Source: Gammaproteobacteria bacterium
GTDB taxonomy: Bacteria > Pseudomonadota > Gammaproteobacteria > Competibacterales > Competibacteraceae
DNA length: 64,000 bases
Direction of reading: 5' to 3'
Assembly: GCA_024235095.1 (NCBI GenBank)
Contig: JACKNC010000001.1
Location: 1,773,501 to 1,837,500 of the forward strand
Shown here piece after piece: positions 1 to 7,867 of the stretch. Below the pieces are notes generated by a model. The model did no database searches. It had not been told where the DNA came from and saw only the letters and a program-made list of their open reading frames with translations. The translations under genes were made by a program, and so were the position numbers. Each line of letters begins with the position of its first letter. The first letter of the stretch is position 1.

Positions 1-2
1 TT

Positions 3-647
3 TTATATCCAATAGGTGGTTCCAGTCATGACTTTGGCCACGCCTTTCATGAGCACGCGAACCGGCAATGGCAACCGGGCGCCGCCTGCGGCCAGCGCAT
101 GCGTTGCGTGCCGTGCTTCGTCTTCCTTCATTTGCTCCAGAATGGCCCGGCTGGCCTGATCGCGCTCCGGCAGACGCTTGAGATGCGCGTTCAGATGGTC
201 AACCACCTGATGTTCGGTTTCCGCAACGAAACCCAGGCTCCAGCGATCGCCGACTTTACCTGCCAAGGCGCCGATGGCGAAAGCGCCGGCGTAAAATAGC
301 GGATTTAGCACGCTGGGATGGCTGTCCAATTCCTTCAGTCGCGTTTCGCACCAGGCGAGATGATCGTTCTCCTCAATGGCGGCCTGCTCCATGCGGTCGC
401 GCACGGCATCCAGTTGGGCGGTCAGCGATTGACCCTGATAGAGAGCCTGAGCGCAGACTTCGCCAGTATGATTGACGCGCATTAATCGTGCGGCCTCGCG
501 TTGTTCCGAGGATTGCAAATCAGCGAATGGCGCGTTAACCGCAGGGTTGGGACGGCCGGTGGTCTTCGGCTGTCCGAAAACCGTGCGCAACGCCTGATCG
601 AAGTTGATGAGAAGGGTGTCGGCAGGGGTATAGTGACGGTTCGTCAT
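3..647 (-). CDS. coq7: Coq7-type demethoxyubiquinone hydroxylase
   Basis: A 214-residue di-iron monooxygenase that hydroxylates the demethoxy-quinol ring in ubiquinone biosynthesis at the inner membrane. The di-iron ligands are visible as Glu in NHTGEVCAQ, ExxH in EENDHLAW, ExxH in ETEHQVVDH and the E...H pair in EDEARHA, in the order usual for the family. The ATG at 647 is preferred over an upstream in-frame TTG because the homologous proteins start near MTNRHYTP. The gene is complete, with its stop at the window edge, and is divergent from the ferredoxin-like gene at 680 with only 32 bp between the starts. Confidence 0.93.
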   Translation of the reverse strand: MTNRHYTPADTLLINFDQALRTVFGQPKTTGRPNPAVNAPFADLQSSEQREAARLMRVNHTGEVCAQALYQGQSLTAQLDAVRDRMEQAAIEENDHLAWCETRLKELDSHPSVLNPLFYAGAFAIGALAGKVGDRWSLGFVAETEHQVVDHLNAHLKRLPERDQASRAILEQMKEDEARHATHALAAGGARLPLPVRVLMKGVAKVMTGTTYWI

Positions 648-679
648 GGCTATCAACTCGTATCCAGGAGGAATGATTC

Positions 680-988
680 GTGTCCTATTATCGCTATCAC
701 GTATTTTTTTGCACCAACCAGCGCGAGGATGGCTCGCAATGTTGTCAGCAATACGGCGCTCAGGAAGCCCGCGATTATGTCAAGCAGCGGGTTAAGGAAC
801 GAGGAGCGGCCATTCCTTGTAAAGTGCGCATCAACAATGCCGGTTGTCTCGACCGTTGCGCGGAGGGACCGGTTATTGTGGTTTATCCAGAAGCAACCTG
901 GTATACCTACATTGATCACGCGGATCTGGATGAAATTATCGAGGAGCATCTGGTCAATGGCCGCGTGGTGGAGCGATTGCGCATTTAG
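680..988 (+). CDS. thioredoxin-like 2Fe-2S ferredoxin domain protein
   Basis: A 102-residue protein of the small (2Fe-2S) ferredoxin family with a thioredoxin-like fold, probably a soluble electron carrier. Cysteines fit the usual spacing: one in VFFCTNQR, a pair in GSQCCQQ, and the CxxxC of NNAGCLDRCAEGP, followed by the PVIVVYP strand. The start is GTG at 680, decided by a strong AGGAGG at 666-671 eight bases upstream. Its redox partner is not indicated by the neighbours (coq7 divergent, ribosomal genes downstream), so the physiological role is open. Confidence 0.85.
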   Translation: MSYYRYHVFFCTNQREDGSQCCQQYGAQEARDYVKQRVKERGAAIPCKVRINNAGCLDRCAEGPVIVVYPEATWYTYIDHADLDEIIEEHLVNGRVVERLRI

Positions 989-1077
989 CAGTGCTTCGCC
1001 CCTTGTCAATCTTCCGTCGCTTGAGTAGAATCTCCGCTTTTCCAAGCGAACACGGACTTTTCGGAGCACGTTAATAA

Positions 1078-1506
1078 ATGAAAACTTTCAGCGCCAAGCC
1101 GGCCGAGGTCAAGCGCGACTGGTACGTGATCGACGCCACGGACAAGGTTCTGGGCCGGCTGTCATCGGAAATCGCCCGTCGCTTGCGCGGCAAACACAAA
1201 CCCGAGTATACGCCGCATATCGATACGGGTGACTATATCATCGTGGTCAATGCGGAAAAAGTTCACACTACGGGCCGCAAGACCGAGGACAAGTTTTATC
1301 ATCATGTGACGGGCTACGTCGGCAACCTCAAATCCATTTCCCTGGAAAAGATGTTGCAACAAACCCCCGAGCGCGTCATCGAGATTGCTGTCAAGGGTAT
1401 GTTGCCCAAGAATCCGCTGGGTCGCGCGATGTTCCGCAAACTGAAAGTCTACGCCGGGCCGGAACATCAGCATACTGCTCAACAACCTATCCCGCTGGAG
1501 CTGTAA
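1078..1506 (+). CDS. rplM: 50S ribosomal protein L13
   Basis: Full-length 142-residue L13, an early-assembling protein of the large ribosomal subunit. The sequence starts MKTFSAKPAEVKRDWYVIDA and contains the conserved GDYIIVVNAEK and KGMLPKNPLGRAMFRKLKVY segments. It is followed after 38 bp by rpsI in the same direction, the usual two-gene operon. In E. coli this operon is autoregulated by L13 at its mRNA leader; the 89 bp in front of the gene could hold such a leader, but no specific structure was identified. Confidence 0.98.
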   Translation: MKTFSAKPAEVKRDWYVIDATDKVLGRLSSEIARRLRGKHKPEYTPHIDTGDYIIVVNAEKVHTTGRKTEDKFYHHVTGYVGNLKSISLEKMLQQTPERVIEIAVKGMLPKNPLGRAMFRKLKVYAGPEHQHTAQQPIPLEL

Positions 1507-1544
1507 TTCAGCGCACGCGTTCACTAGAGTTGGAATAAACCGGA

Positions 1545-1937
1545 ATGATCGAAAATCAGCATTATGGCACGGGGCGGCGTAAGACCGCGACGGCGCGGGT
1601 TTTTCTGCGGCCAGGCACAGGGAAAATCACAGTTAATCAGCGACCCTTAAATGAGTACTTTGGGCGCGAAACCTCTTGTATGGTGGTGAACCAGGCATTG
1701 GAAGCCGTTGATCTTAAGGAGCGGTTTGATATTTATGTCACGGTCAAGGGCGGCGGTATGACTGGACAGGCCGGCGCTATCCGGCACGGAATTACCCGGG
1801 CGTTGATGGAGTATGATGACAGTCTGCGCCCCTCGTTGCGCAAAGCCGGTTTTGTAACCCGCGACGCCCGCGAGGTCGAGCGCAAGAAAGTTGGTTTGCG
1901 TAAGGCGCGCCGCGCTACGCAGTACTCGAAGCGTTAA
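1545..1937 (+). CDS. rpsI: 30S ribosomal protein S9
   Basis: Full-length 130-residue S9, whose basic C-terminal tail reaches the P-site tRNA in the small subunit. The typical N-terminus YGTGRRKTATARVFLRPG, the GGGMTGQAGAIRHGI segment and the C-terminal KKVGLRKARRATQYSKR with the invariant terminal SKR are all present. It follows rplM by 38 bp and is presumably co-transcribed. tRNA-Gln starts only 10 bp after the stop, and the shared terminator lies after the tRNA. Confidence 0.98.
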   Translation: MIENQHYGTGRRKTATARVFLRPGTGKITVNQRPLNEYFGRETSCMVVNQALEAVDLKERFDIYVTVKGGGMTGQAGAIRHGITRALMEYDDSLRPSLRKAGFVTRDAREVERKKVGLRKARRATQYSKR

Positions 1938-1947
1938 GAATTTCGTT

Positions 1948-2021
1948 TGGGGGATCGTCTAACGGCAGGACAGCGGACTCTGACTCCGTCAATCTAGGTT
2001 CGAATCCTAGTCCCCCAGCCA
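1948..2021 (+). tRNA. tRNA-Gln (anticodon CTG)
   Basis: Acceptor TGGGGGA pairs with TCCCCCA, the anticodon arm GCGGA/TCCGT encloses CTCTGAC giving anticodon CTG (codon CAG), and the T arm carries GGTTCGAATCC. G73 and the CCA end are encoded. It lies directly behind rpsI and is probably processed from the same transcript. Confidence 0.97.
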
Positions 2022-2027
2022 TACCCA

Positions 2028-2050
2028 CCCACCGTATTGGTGGGTTTTTT
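2028..2050 (+). terminator. rho-independent terminator after tRNA-Gln
   Basis: A 6-bp stem CCCACC/GGTGGG with a five-base loop is followed directly by six T residues. It would end the rplM-rpsI-tRNA transcript. Confidence 0.85.
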
Positions 2051-2179
2051 GTGTCTAAAGCAACAATTTGTTGTATTCATGATCAAAACTATAAAAATTT
2101 GTGTTTTTTTTGAAAATATCAGTTGCATTTTGGCTTCTGAATGCGTATAAATCTCTTCAACGAATTGTAAGCGCCCTTT

Positions 2180-2197
2180 TGTTGTGTACATACAACA
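2180..2197. promoter_or_regulatory. inverted repeat in porin 5' leader
   Basis: TGTTGT and ACAACA arms separated by GTACAT lie 20-37 bases ahead of the first porin's ATG, overlapping the likely 5' untranslated region. It could be an operator or an mRNA hairpin; nothing decides between them. The second porin lacks it. Confidence 0.4.
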
Positions 2198-2216
2198 CAA
2201 ACCTAGGAGTTTAATC

Positions 2217-3401
2217 ATGAAAAAGTCTACTCTTGCGCTGGCTGTGGCGGCTGCGCTGACCGGTTTTGGTTCTGTTGCCCATGCCGACACTACTCTCTAT
2301 GGCTCGGCCCGCGTGTCGGTTGATTATGTGGATAACGACTCAACCTATACCACGGACCGCCGCGGTAATCTTACCCGGATAATCCCGGGCTTTGATACTT
2401 GGGATGTCGTTAACAACGCTTCGCGGCTGGGCGTTAAGGGCGAAGAAGACCTCGGTGGCGGGTTGAGCGCCATCTACCAGTATGAGTTCGGTGTGGATCC
2501 GACCGAAGGCGGCAATCTTAATAGTAACCGTCCGAAGTGGGTTGGGTTGAAGGGCGCCAGCTGGGGTTCGGTTACTTTGGGCACTCAATGGACTCCTTAC
2601 TACAATGTAGCCGGCGTTGGCGATATTTTTAACAGCAGTGCCCATACGTTCACTGCGGGCACCTATTTGGGCAACGATTTTGGCATCCGCATGGATAACA
2701 CCGTGTTGTACACCTCGCCCAACTGGAGTGGCTTTGGCTTCCAGGCCATGTTGGTCGTGAATGGGGATGCCAGCGCGGCTGATCCGACAACCCCCGACGA
2801 ACTGGTTACCTGCGTTTCCACTAATAAGCTCCCATGTAATGTGTCTGATACCGTTGACATGTACCAGCTTAACGCAACCTATAAGAATGGACCTTTCTTT
2901 GTAGGCGCCGGCTACATGGCGTTGGACGGTCCAGGTTTTGGCGCGTTCTTTAATGATCCCAGATTCGGAGGTACTGATGGTGATGTTAAGTATACTGCGC
3001 CGACTTGGGATGGCGACCAGTTTGTTCTGGCCTTCGGCTACAACGCAGGTCCTTTCGCGGTAAGCCTGAATTACGAAAACGGTGACGTGAATAGGCTGTA
3101 TCTCGGTGATTCCGATAATATTTATCTGACGGGTTCGTACACATTCGGTAACAATATTATCCGTGGCCTTTATGGTCACATTAGCCCCGATAAGGGTCGG
3201 GTGCCAGTCTTCCGTAACGGTCGCCAGTTGGATTCTTCCTTTGACGTTATACAGGATGACATTGATAACTGGGGGCTGGGTTATCAGTACAACTTCAGCA
3301 AGCGCACTCGCGTTTGGGCTGAGTACATTGGCCGCAGCGTGGACAGCGATCTGATCGGCGACAAGAGCGTGCTCTCCATTGGCACCCGCCATGACTTCTA
3401 A
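2217..3401 (+). CDS. outer-membrane general porin, copy 1
   Basis: A 394-residue beta-barrel porin of the Gram-negative general diffusion type. It begins with a cleavable signal peptide (MKKSTLALAVAAALTGFG... cleaved after AHA) and the mature chain opens DTTLYGSARVSVDY, a standard first strand. It ends KRTRVWAEYIGR...GTRHDF with the terminal Phe recognised by the BAM assembly machinery. The ATG at 2217 is chosen because AGGAG sits at 2205-2209 and the signal peptide starts there. A paralogue follows at 3671. The protein has two extra Cys residues (VTCVSTNKLPCN) in a probable external loop, absent from the second copy. Substrate selectivity cannot be told from sequence. Confidence 0.93.
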   Translation: MKKSTLALAVAAALTGFGSVAHADTTLYGSARVSVDYVDNDSTYTTDRRGNLTRIIPGFDTWDVVNNASRLGVKGEEDLGGGLSAIYQYEFGVDPTEGGNLNSNRPKWVGLKGASWGSVTLGTQWTPYYNVAGVGDIFNSSAHTFTAGTYLGNDFGIRMDNTVLYTSPNWSGFGFQAMLVVNGDASAADPTTPDELVTCVSTNKLPCNVSDTVDMYQLNATYKNGPFFVGAGYMALDGPGFGAFFNDPRFGGTDGDVKYTAPTWDGDQFVLAFGYNAGPFAVSLNYENGDVNRLYLGDSDNIYLTGSYTFGNNIIRGLYGHISPDKGRVPVFRNGRQLDSSFDVIQDDIDNWGLGYQYNFSKRTRVWAEYIGRSVDSDLIGDKSVLSIGTRHDF

Positions 3402-3433
3402 TCGTCGCTGCTGATTGTTTGTAGCGAAATAAG

Positions 3434-3462
3434 CGGACGCCTCCGGGCGTCCGTTTGCGTTT
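3434..3462 (+). terminator. terminator of porin copy 1
   Basis: An 8-bp perfect stem CGGACGCC/GGCGTCCG with a TCCG loop is followed by a T-rich run (TTTGCGTTT). It separates the two tandem porins, so the second needs its own promoter within the 210 bp that follow. Confidence 0.75.
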
Positions 3463-3670
3463 ATGGCGTTGGAAAATATGTCGGTTGATGTTGATTGTTG
3501 TTATTTTAATAATAACTGTATCGTTGTCGGCTAACAGTTGCTTTTTTGCCGCAATGCGTATATAAAGAGATTAAGTGTTCTTGAGTCTGTTTTCCCATCA
3601 AAGAGCGTAATTGATAGGAAAGCTGCATTCAACTTATTGATCAATTAGTAATTACCTTAGAGATTGCGCC

Positions 3671-4819
3671 ATGAAAAAATCCATTCTTGCTCTGGCTGTT
3701 GCTGCATCGCTTGCTATTCCACTCGTTGTCGAGGCTGATACGATTCTCTATGGTTCTGCGCGGGTATCGGTGGACTATAACGACGAGAAAGTAGGGGCGC
3801 TTGACAAGGCGCTAGGGATTGCTGATCCCGATGGAAACTGGAATATTGTCAATAACGCCTCGCGTCTGGGGGTGCAAGGTTTCGAGGAATTAGGCGGTGG
3901 CCTGAGCGCGGTTTACCAATATGAATTTGGAGTCGATGCGACTGAAGGCGGTAATTTTGAAGGCAACCGTCCTAAGTTTGTCGGTCTCCGGGGCGATTTT
4001 GGAACTTTGACGGTAGGCACCCAGGATACTCCCTACTACAACGTTGCGGGTATTACCGATATCTTCAATACCGATAAATCATTTGGTTCTACCGTTTGGC
4101 TAGGCGGTTCCTTCAACGGCTTTGATATCGATCTTAGCACGGGTCGGGCGGTCGGTGGGGGCGCATTATTTCGTCTCGAAAACAGCCTCTATTACATTAC
4201 GCCGAATTTCAATGGTTTCACTGCTGAAGGCATGCTGGTCATGAATGGCAGCGACAACGATGCGCAAGGTTATTCAAATGGTATCGATATTTGGAATCTT
4301 GCGGGTAAATATGTTAATGGTCCTTTCTTTGCCGGCGTTAGCTATATCAAGTTGGAAGGAAAGAACAATATTGCATTGACTGATGGCACTCTGAGCACCC
4401 TGGATTTGGATCAGTGGGTTTTAGGTCTGGGTTATTCTCAAGGTCCGTTTGCCGTCGGTTTTATCTATGAACGAGGTGATTTCAACACGTTTAGTCTGTT
4501 AAGCAAAACGCAATTTAGTGGCGAATACCTGTTCGGCAACGATGACGCAGATAACTGGTATCTCACTGGCCAATATAGCTTCGGCAATAATACCGTGCGG
4601 GCGGCTTATGGTCGGATGAATACCAGCCTCAAATCGAGTCAGGCAATCGAAGCTCTCGGAATTCATGATGACGACACGATCGATAATTACCTGATTGGCT
4701 ATGAGTACAATTTCAGCAAGCGCACCCGCGTATGGGCTGAATATATTGGTCGTGACGCCAATACCTTGTTGAATGGCGACCAGAATGCCTTCTCTATAGG
4801 CACGCGCGTCGATTTCTGA
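3671..4819 (+). CDS. outer-membrane general porin, copy 2
   Basis: A 382-residue paralogue of the upstream porin. The signal peptide MKKSILALAVAASLAIPLVV(EA) is followed by DTILYGSARVSVDY; the middle shares NNASRLGV.G.EELGGGLSAVYQYEFGVD.TEGGN with copy 1; and the end RTRVWAEYIGRD...GTRVDF closes the barrel with the terminal Phe. Loops have diverged strongly, as expected if duplicates changed permeability or escaped phage or antibody recognition (inference). It is isolated by terminators on both sides, so separate regulation of the two porins is likely. Confidence 0.93.
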   Translation: MKKSILALAVAASLAIPLVVEADTILYGSARVSVDYNDEKVGALDKALGIADPDGNWNIVNNASRLGVQGFEELGGGLSAVYQYEFGVDATEGGNFEGNRPKFVGLRGDFGTLTVGTQDTPYYNVAGITDIFNTDKSFGSTVWLGGSFNGFDIDLSTGRAVGGGALFRLENSLYYITPNFNGFTAEGMLVMNGSDNDAQGYSNGIDIWNLAGKYVNGPFFAGVSYIKLEGKNNIALTDGTLSTLDLDQWVLGLGYSQGPFAVGFIYERGDFNTFSLLSKTQFSGEYLFGNDDADNWYLTGQYSFGNNTVRAAYGRMNTSLKSSQAIEALGIHDDDTIDNYLIGYEYNFSKRTRVWAEYIGRDANTLLNGDQNAFSIGTRVDF

Positions 4820-4856
4820 TTTATCAGGCCTGGGCAAACAACGGGCGTAAGGGCGA

Positions 4857-4890
4857 ACGGGCGCTACCGTGAGGCAGCGCCCGTTTTTTT
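4857..4890 (+). terminator. terminator of porin copy 2
   Basis: A 9-bp perfect stem ACGGGCGCT/AGCGCCCGT with a ten-base loop is followed by seven T residues, a strong intrinsic terminator. Confidence 0.9.
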
Positions 4891-4894
4891 ATAT

Positions 4895-4986
4895 TCAGGA
4901 CTTTCGCTTGGCTACCATATAAAGCATGGTAATGATCAATAAATATCTATATATAGTAAAAAATAGCCCATAAGCGAAAGTCCTGA
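4895..4986. repeat. MITE-like 15-bp inverted-repeat element
   Basis: Perfect 15-bp inverted repeats TCAGGACTTTCGCTT (4895-4909) and its complement (4972-4986) enclose about 62 AT-rich bases with a further inner hairpin TACCAT/ATGGTA. There is no coding capacity. Position between a strong terminator and the YgiT gene, and the long perfect ends, suggest a small non-autonomous mobile element; a target duplication is not convincing (at most TAT). Confidence 0.55.
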
Positions 4987-5002
4987 TATTTTGTAAGAGA
5001 CG

Positions 5003-5230
5003 TTAAGCCGCCATATCAACGACCTCAACACTTATCTGCTTTTTTACGGGGTGCGCTGTCAAAAGATGACGATCAATCGCATCGAGAGTGGCAGCGTGAA
5101 AATAACGTTCTCCGCATTCCTGGCAAACCTCCGCCTCGACATTCTCAATAATATAAAGGCGGTCTCGCAACCAATGCTGTCTTTTGACCTTTTTTATGCG
5201 GGTTTCACCGCCACAAAATTCGCAGATCAT
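5003..5230 (-). CDS. YgiT-type zinc-finger protein (MqsA-N-like antitoxin)
   Basis: A 75-residue protein with two CxxC pairs, MICEFCGGE and VCQECGERY, the zinc-finger typical of the N-terminal half of MqsA/YgiT antitoxins; a DNA-binding C-terminal domain is absent. The start at 5230 is chosen because GGAGG precedes it, and its ATG overlaps the stop of the upstream DUF4258 gene by ATGA, indicating translational coupling. Families of this pairing are usually called toxin-antitoxin-like. Because the upstream partner is disrupted here by an element at 5305-5420, this may be a surviving antitoxin without a working toxin. Confidence 0.8.
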   Translation of the reverse strand: MICEFCGGETRIKKVKRQHWLRDRLYIIENVEAEVCQECGERYFHAATLDAIDRHLLTAHPVKKQISVEVVDMAA

Positions 5231-5635
5231 GATTCCTCCGTCAAAGCATATACAGTGATAATCACCAGATTGGCATCCTCCCTGAATCGGCAAACAACAT
5301 GGATGTAACCGTTCAGTCCCCCCCTTTGCCAAAGGGGGGTGAGAGGGGATTTTGGCCTCGTCGCCCGTGCGTAATCCCCCCCCGGCCCCCCTTTTTCAAA
5401 GGGGGGAGGTGAATACTTGTACATGGATTAGCCGTCTATTTCTGGCTGGACCTTCAATACGATATCGCGTACCTCGGGCATTCTTTGATAGTTTCTTTTC
5501 AATACGCCCTTTGAATACTGCATATTCGATGTCATCACGCTCCAGGTTATCATCAAGCATCTCCTCTTCTGCATGAGAAGAAAGATAATAAGCCCGATCA
5601 ATAAGCTTCTGGCGAATTTTCTGAATGTTGGCCAT
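5227..5635 (-). pseudogene. DUF4258 protein gene split by a palindromic element
   Basis: The intact 5' part encodes MANIQKIRQKLIDRAYYLSS...GTRYRIEGPARNRRLIHV and the 3' part encodes IHVVCRFREDANLVIITV YALTEES, which together form a normal ~95-residue DUF4258 protein. Between them is a 116-bp insert flanked by the 8-bp duplication ACATGGAT (5297-5304 and 5421-5428, plus strand). Removing the insert and one duplicate restores one open frame. As it stands, translation ends after a 79-residue product with an element-derived tail. The stop of the original gene overlaps the YgiT start. The domain is related to RelE-like toxins in published families, so loss of toxicity is a reasonable inference. 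Confidence 0.85.
5297..5428. mobile_element. palindromic C6/G6 MITE, long copy, with 8-bp TSD
   Basis: Insert 5305-5420 between direct repeats ACATGGAT. It contains two CCCCCC-TTT-n-AAA-GGGGGG palindromes (near 5318-5339 and 5385-5406) and imperfect terminal inverted repeats: GTAACCGTTCAGTCCCCCCC at the left and the complement of ACAAGTATTCACCTCCCCCC at the right. No coding capacity for a transposase, so it must move in trans. A 48-bp relative is at 22877-22924. Confidence 0.8.
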
Positions 5636-5648
5636 GAGCCGTCCCGCT

Positions 5649-6311
5649 TCAAATCTTTAATACCTTTACGCTACCATCTGCCATTCCCAACAACAATACA
5701 TCCGCCGGTCGCTGGGCAAATAACCCGACCGTTACCACGCCCGCGATATTATTGAGTTCCGCTTCCAATTTAGACGGCTCCAGAATCGTCAGGTTATAAA
5801 CATCCAGGATCAGATTGCCGTTATCCGTGATAAAATTCTCCCGTAGCACCGGCTGGCCGCCGCGTTTCAACAATTCGCGCCCGACATAACTGCGCGCCAT
5901 CGGGATCACTTCAATCGGCAAAGGAAACGTCCCTAATATATCGACCAATTTGGATTGATCGGCAATACACACAAACCGTTCGCTGGCGGCAGCTACAATT
6001 TTTTCCCGGGTCAACGCCCCACCGCCGCCCTTGATCATTTGTAATTGATGGTTGACCTCATCGGCACCATCGACATACAACAGCAACGGCCCGGCGGCGT
6101 TTAAATCCAACACTGGGATTTTGTACGCCTTCAAGCGTTGCGTCGTGACTTCGGAACTCGATACCGCGCCTTCAAGCCGATGCTTGATCCGCGACAGGGC
6201 GTCAATAAAATAGTTGACTGTTGAACCAGTGCCGACGCCGATAACCGTGTCATCTTCGACATACTCCAGGGCCGCTGCCGCGGCGCGCTTTTTCATCTCA
6301 TCGCTGGACAT
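5649..6311 (-). CDS. rpiA: ribose-5-phosphate isomerase A
   Basis: A 220-residue cytosolic isomerase interconverting ribose-5-phosphate and ribulose-5-phosphate in the pentose phosphate pathway. The family signatures GVGTGSTVNYFIDAL, YVDGADEVN and KGGGGALTREKIVA are all present. The ATG at 6311 (MSSDEMKKR) matches the usual N-terminus and has AGGAG upstream; a farther ATG at 6344 would overlap the ilvA start region. It is divergent from ilvA with 34 bp between start codons. Confidence 0.96.
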   Translation of the reverse strand: MSSDEMKKRAAAAALEYVEDDTVIGVGTGSTVNYFIDALSRIKHRLEGAVSSSEVTTQRLKAYKIPVLDLNAAGPLLLYVDGADEVNHQLQMIKGGGGALTREKIVAAASERFVCIADQSKLVDILGTFPLPIEVIPMARSYVGRELLKRGGQPVLRENFITDNGNLILDVYNLTILEPSKLEAELNNIAGVVTVGLFAQRPADVLLLGMADGSVKVLKI

Positions 6312-6345
6312 AGCGGTCTTTTCTCCTGAGTCTTTCAAAATCATT

Positions 6346-7866
6346 ATGCACGACTACATCAAAAAAATTCTCACCGCGCGCGTTTACGACGTCGCCATTG
6401 AATCACCGCTGGAGGTGATGAATCGCCTCTCCCGACGCTTGAACAACCGGATATTGCTCAAACGCGAAGACCTGCAACCCGTGTTCTCTTTCAAACTGCG
6501 CGGTGCATATAACAAGATTTCCAAACTGCCGCGCGCGGCTCTGGACAAAGGCGTGATCTGTTCGTCAGCCGGTAACCACGCCCAGGGCGTTGCCTTAGCC
6601 GCGCAACGGCTAGGGATTAAGGCCACCATCGTCATGCCGCGCACCACGCCGGCGATTAAAGTGCAAGCCGTGCGCGACCGGGGCGGCAAAACCGTGTTGT
6701 ATGGCGATACCTACGATGAAGCCTATCAACATGCCCGGCAACTGGAAGCGGACAAGGGCCTGACCTTCATTCACCCTTATGACGATCCCGAGGTCATTGC
6801 TGGCAATGGCACCATTGGCATGGAAATCCTGCGCCAACATCCCGATCCCATCGAAGCGGTCTTCATCGCGGTCGGTGGCGGCGGTCTGGTCGCCGGGGTC
6901 GCCACTTATATCAAATTCCTGCGGCCCGAGATCAAAATCATCGGCGTCGAGCCGGATGACGCCGCCTCTATGCATCAGGCGCTGGAGCATGACCAGCGGA
7001 TTACGCTGGATCAAGTCGGCATTTTCGCCGACGGCGTAGCGGTTCGCCAGGTGGGCGAGGAAACTTTTCGCCTGGCGCGAGAACTGGTAGACGAAATCAT
7101 CGTCGTCTCCACTGACGAAATCTGCGCCGCCATCAAGGATATTTTCGACGATACCCGCTCGATTGCCGAACCCGCCGGGGCGTTGGGCGTGGCCGGAGTG
7201 AAGAAATATGTGGAGCGCGCCGGCGTCACGGGCGCGAATTTAATTGCCATTAATTGTGGGGCTAACATCAACTTTGACCGGTTGCGCCACGTCGCCGAGC
7301 GGGCCGAGTTGGGCGAACGGCGTGAGGCGCTGCTGGCGGTGACGATCCCGGAGCGGCCTGGCAGCTTCCGCAAGTTCTGCCAGACCATCGGCAAGCGCTC
7401 CATCACCGAATTCAACTATCGTTATGCCGACGACCGGGAGGCGCAGGTGTTTGCCGGCATTCAGCTCAGCGAGGGCGAGGAGGAGAAGAACCGGATTATC
7501 GATGCCTTACGCGAACAGGACTATCCGGTCATCGACATGAGCGACAACGAGATGGCCAAGCTGCATGTGCGCTACATGGTCGGCGGCCATGCGCCGGGCA
7601 TCCGCGATGAAATTCTCTATCGCTTCCAGTTCCCAGAACGGCCCGGCGCGTTGCTGAAATTCCTGACCGGCATGGCGCAGGGCTGGAATATCAGTCTGTT
7701 CCATTACCGCAATCACGGCTCGGATCATGGCCGGGTGCTGGTCGGCATCCAGGTGCCGGAGGCGGAGCGGCCGCAGTTCCATCAGTACCTGCAGGAACTA
7801 GGTTATCCCTTCTGGGAAGAGACAGATAATCCGGCTTATCGGTTGTTTCTGGATGGACGGGGTTGA
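6346..7866 (+). CDS. ilvA: threonine ammonia-lyase, biosynthetic
   Basis: A 506-residue PLP enzyme deaminating threonine to 2-oxobutanoate, the first committed step to isoleucine. The PLP lysine lies in SFKLRGAYNKI, the phosphate-binding loop is VGGGGLVAG, and residues from about 325 to the end form two ACT-like regulatory repeats (each opening with an ERPG motif: IPERPGSFRKF and FPERPGALLKF), so feedback inhibition by isoleucine is expected. Length matches the E. coli biosynthetic enzyme, not the short catabolic one. The ATG at 6346 begins MHDYIKKILTARVYDVA, as in homologues. Confidence 0.96.
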   Translation: MHDYIKKILTARVYDVAIESPLEVMNRLSRRLNNRILLKREDLQPVFSFKLRGAYNKISKLPRAALDKGVICSSAGNHAQGVALAAQRLGIKATIVMPRTTPAIKVQAVRDRGGKTVLYGDTYDEAYQHARQLEADKGLTFIHPYDDPEVIAGNGTIGMEILRQHPDPIEAVFIAVGGGGLVAGVATYIKFLRPEIKIIGVEPDDAASMHQALEHDQRITLDQVGIFADGVAVRQVGEETFRLARELVDEIIVVSTDEICAAIKDIFDDTRSIAEPAGALGVAGVKKYVERAGVTGANLIAINCGANINFDRLRHVAERAELGERREALLAVTIPERPGSFRKFCQTIGKRSITEFNYRYADDREAQVFAGIQLSEGEEEKNRIIDALREQDYPVIDMSDNEMAKLHVRYMVGGHAPGIRDEILYRFQFPERPGALLKFLTGMAQGWNISLFHYRNHGSDHGRVLVGIQVPEAERPQFHQYLQELGYPFWEETDNPAYRLFLDGRG

Positions 7867-7867
7867 T

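Noticed and set aside
2340..3392. 350-codon open frame antisense to porin 1
   Set aside because: Mirror of the porin gene with no signal, domain or ribosome-binding site; low-complexity pattern typical of an antisense shadow.
5318..5406. CCCCCC/GGGGGG hairpins as transcription terminators
   Set aside because: No T-runs at the right place, and flanking 8-bp duplications with a split gene show insertion of an element.
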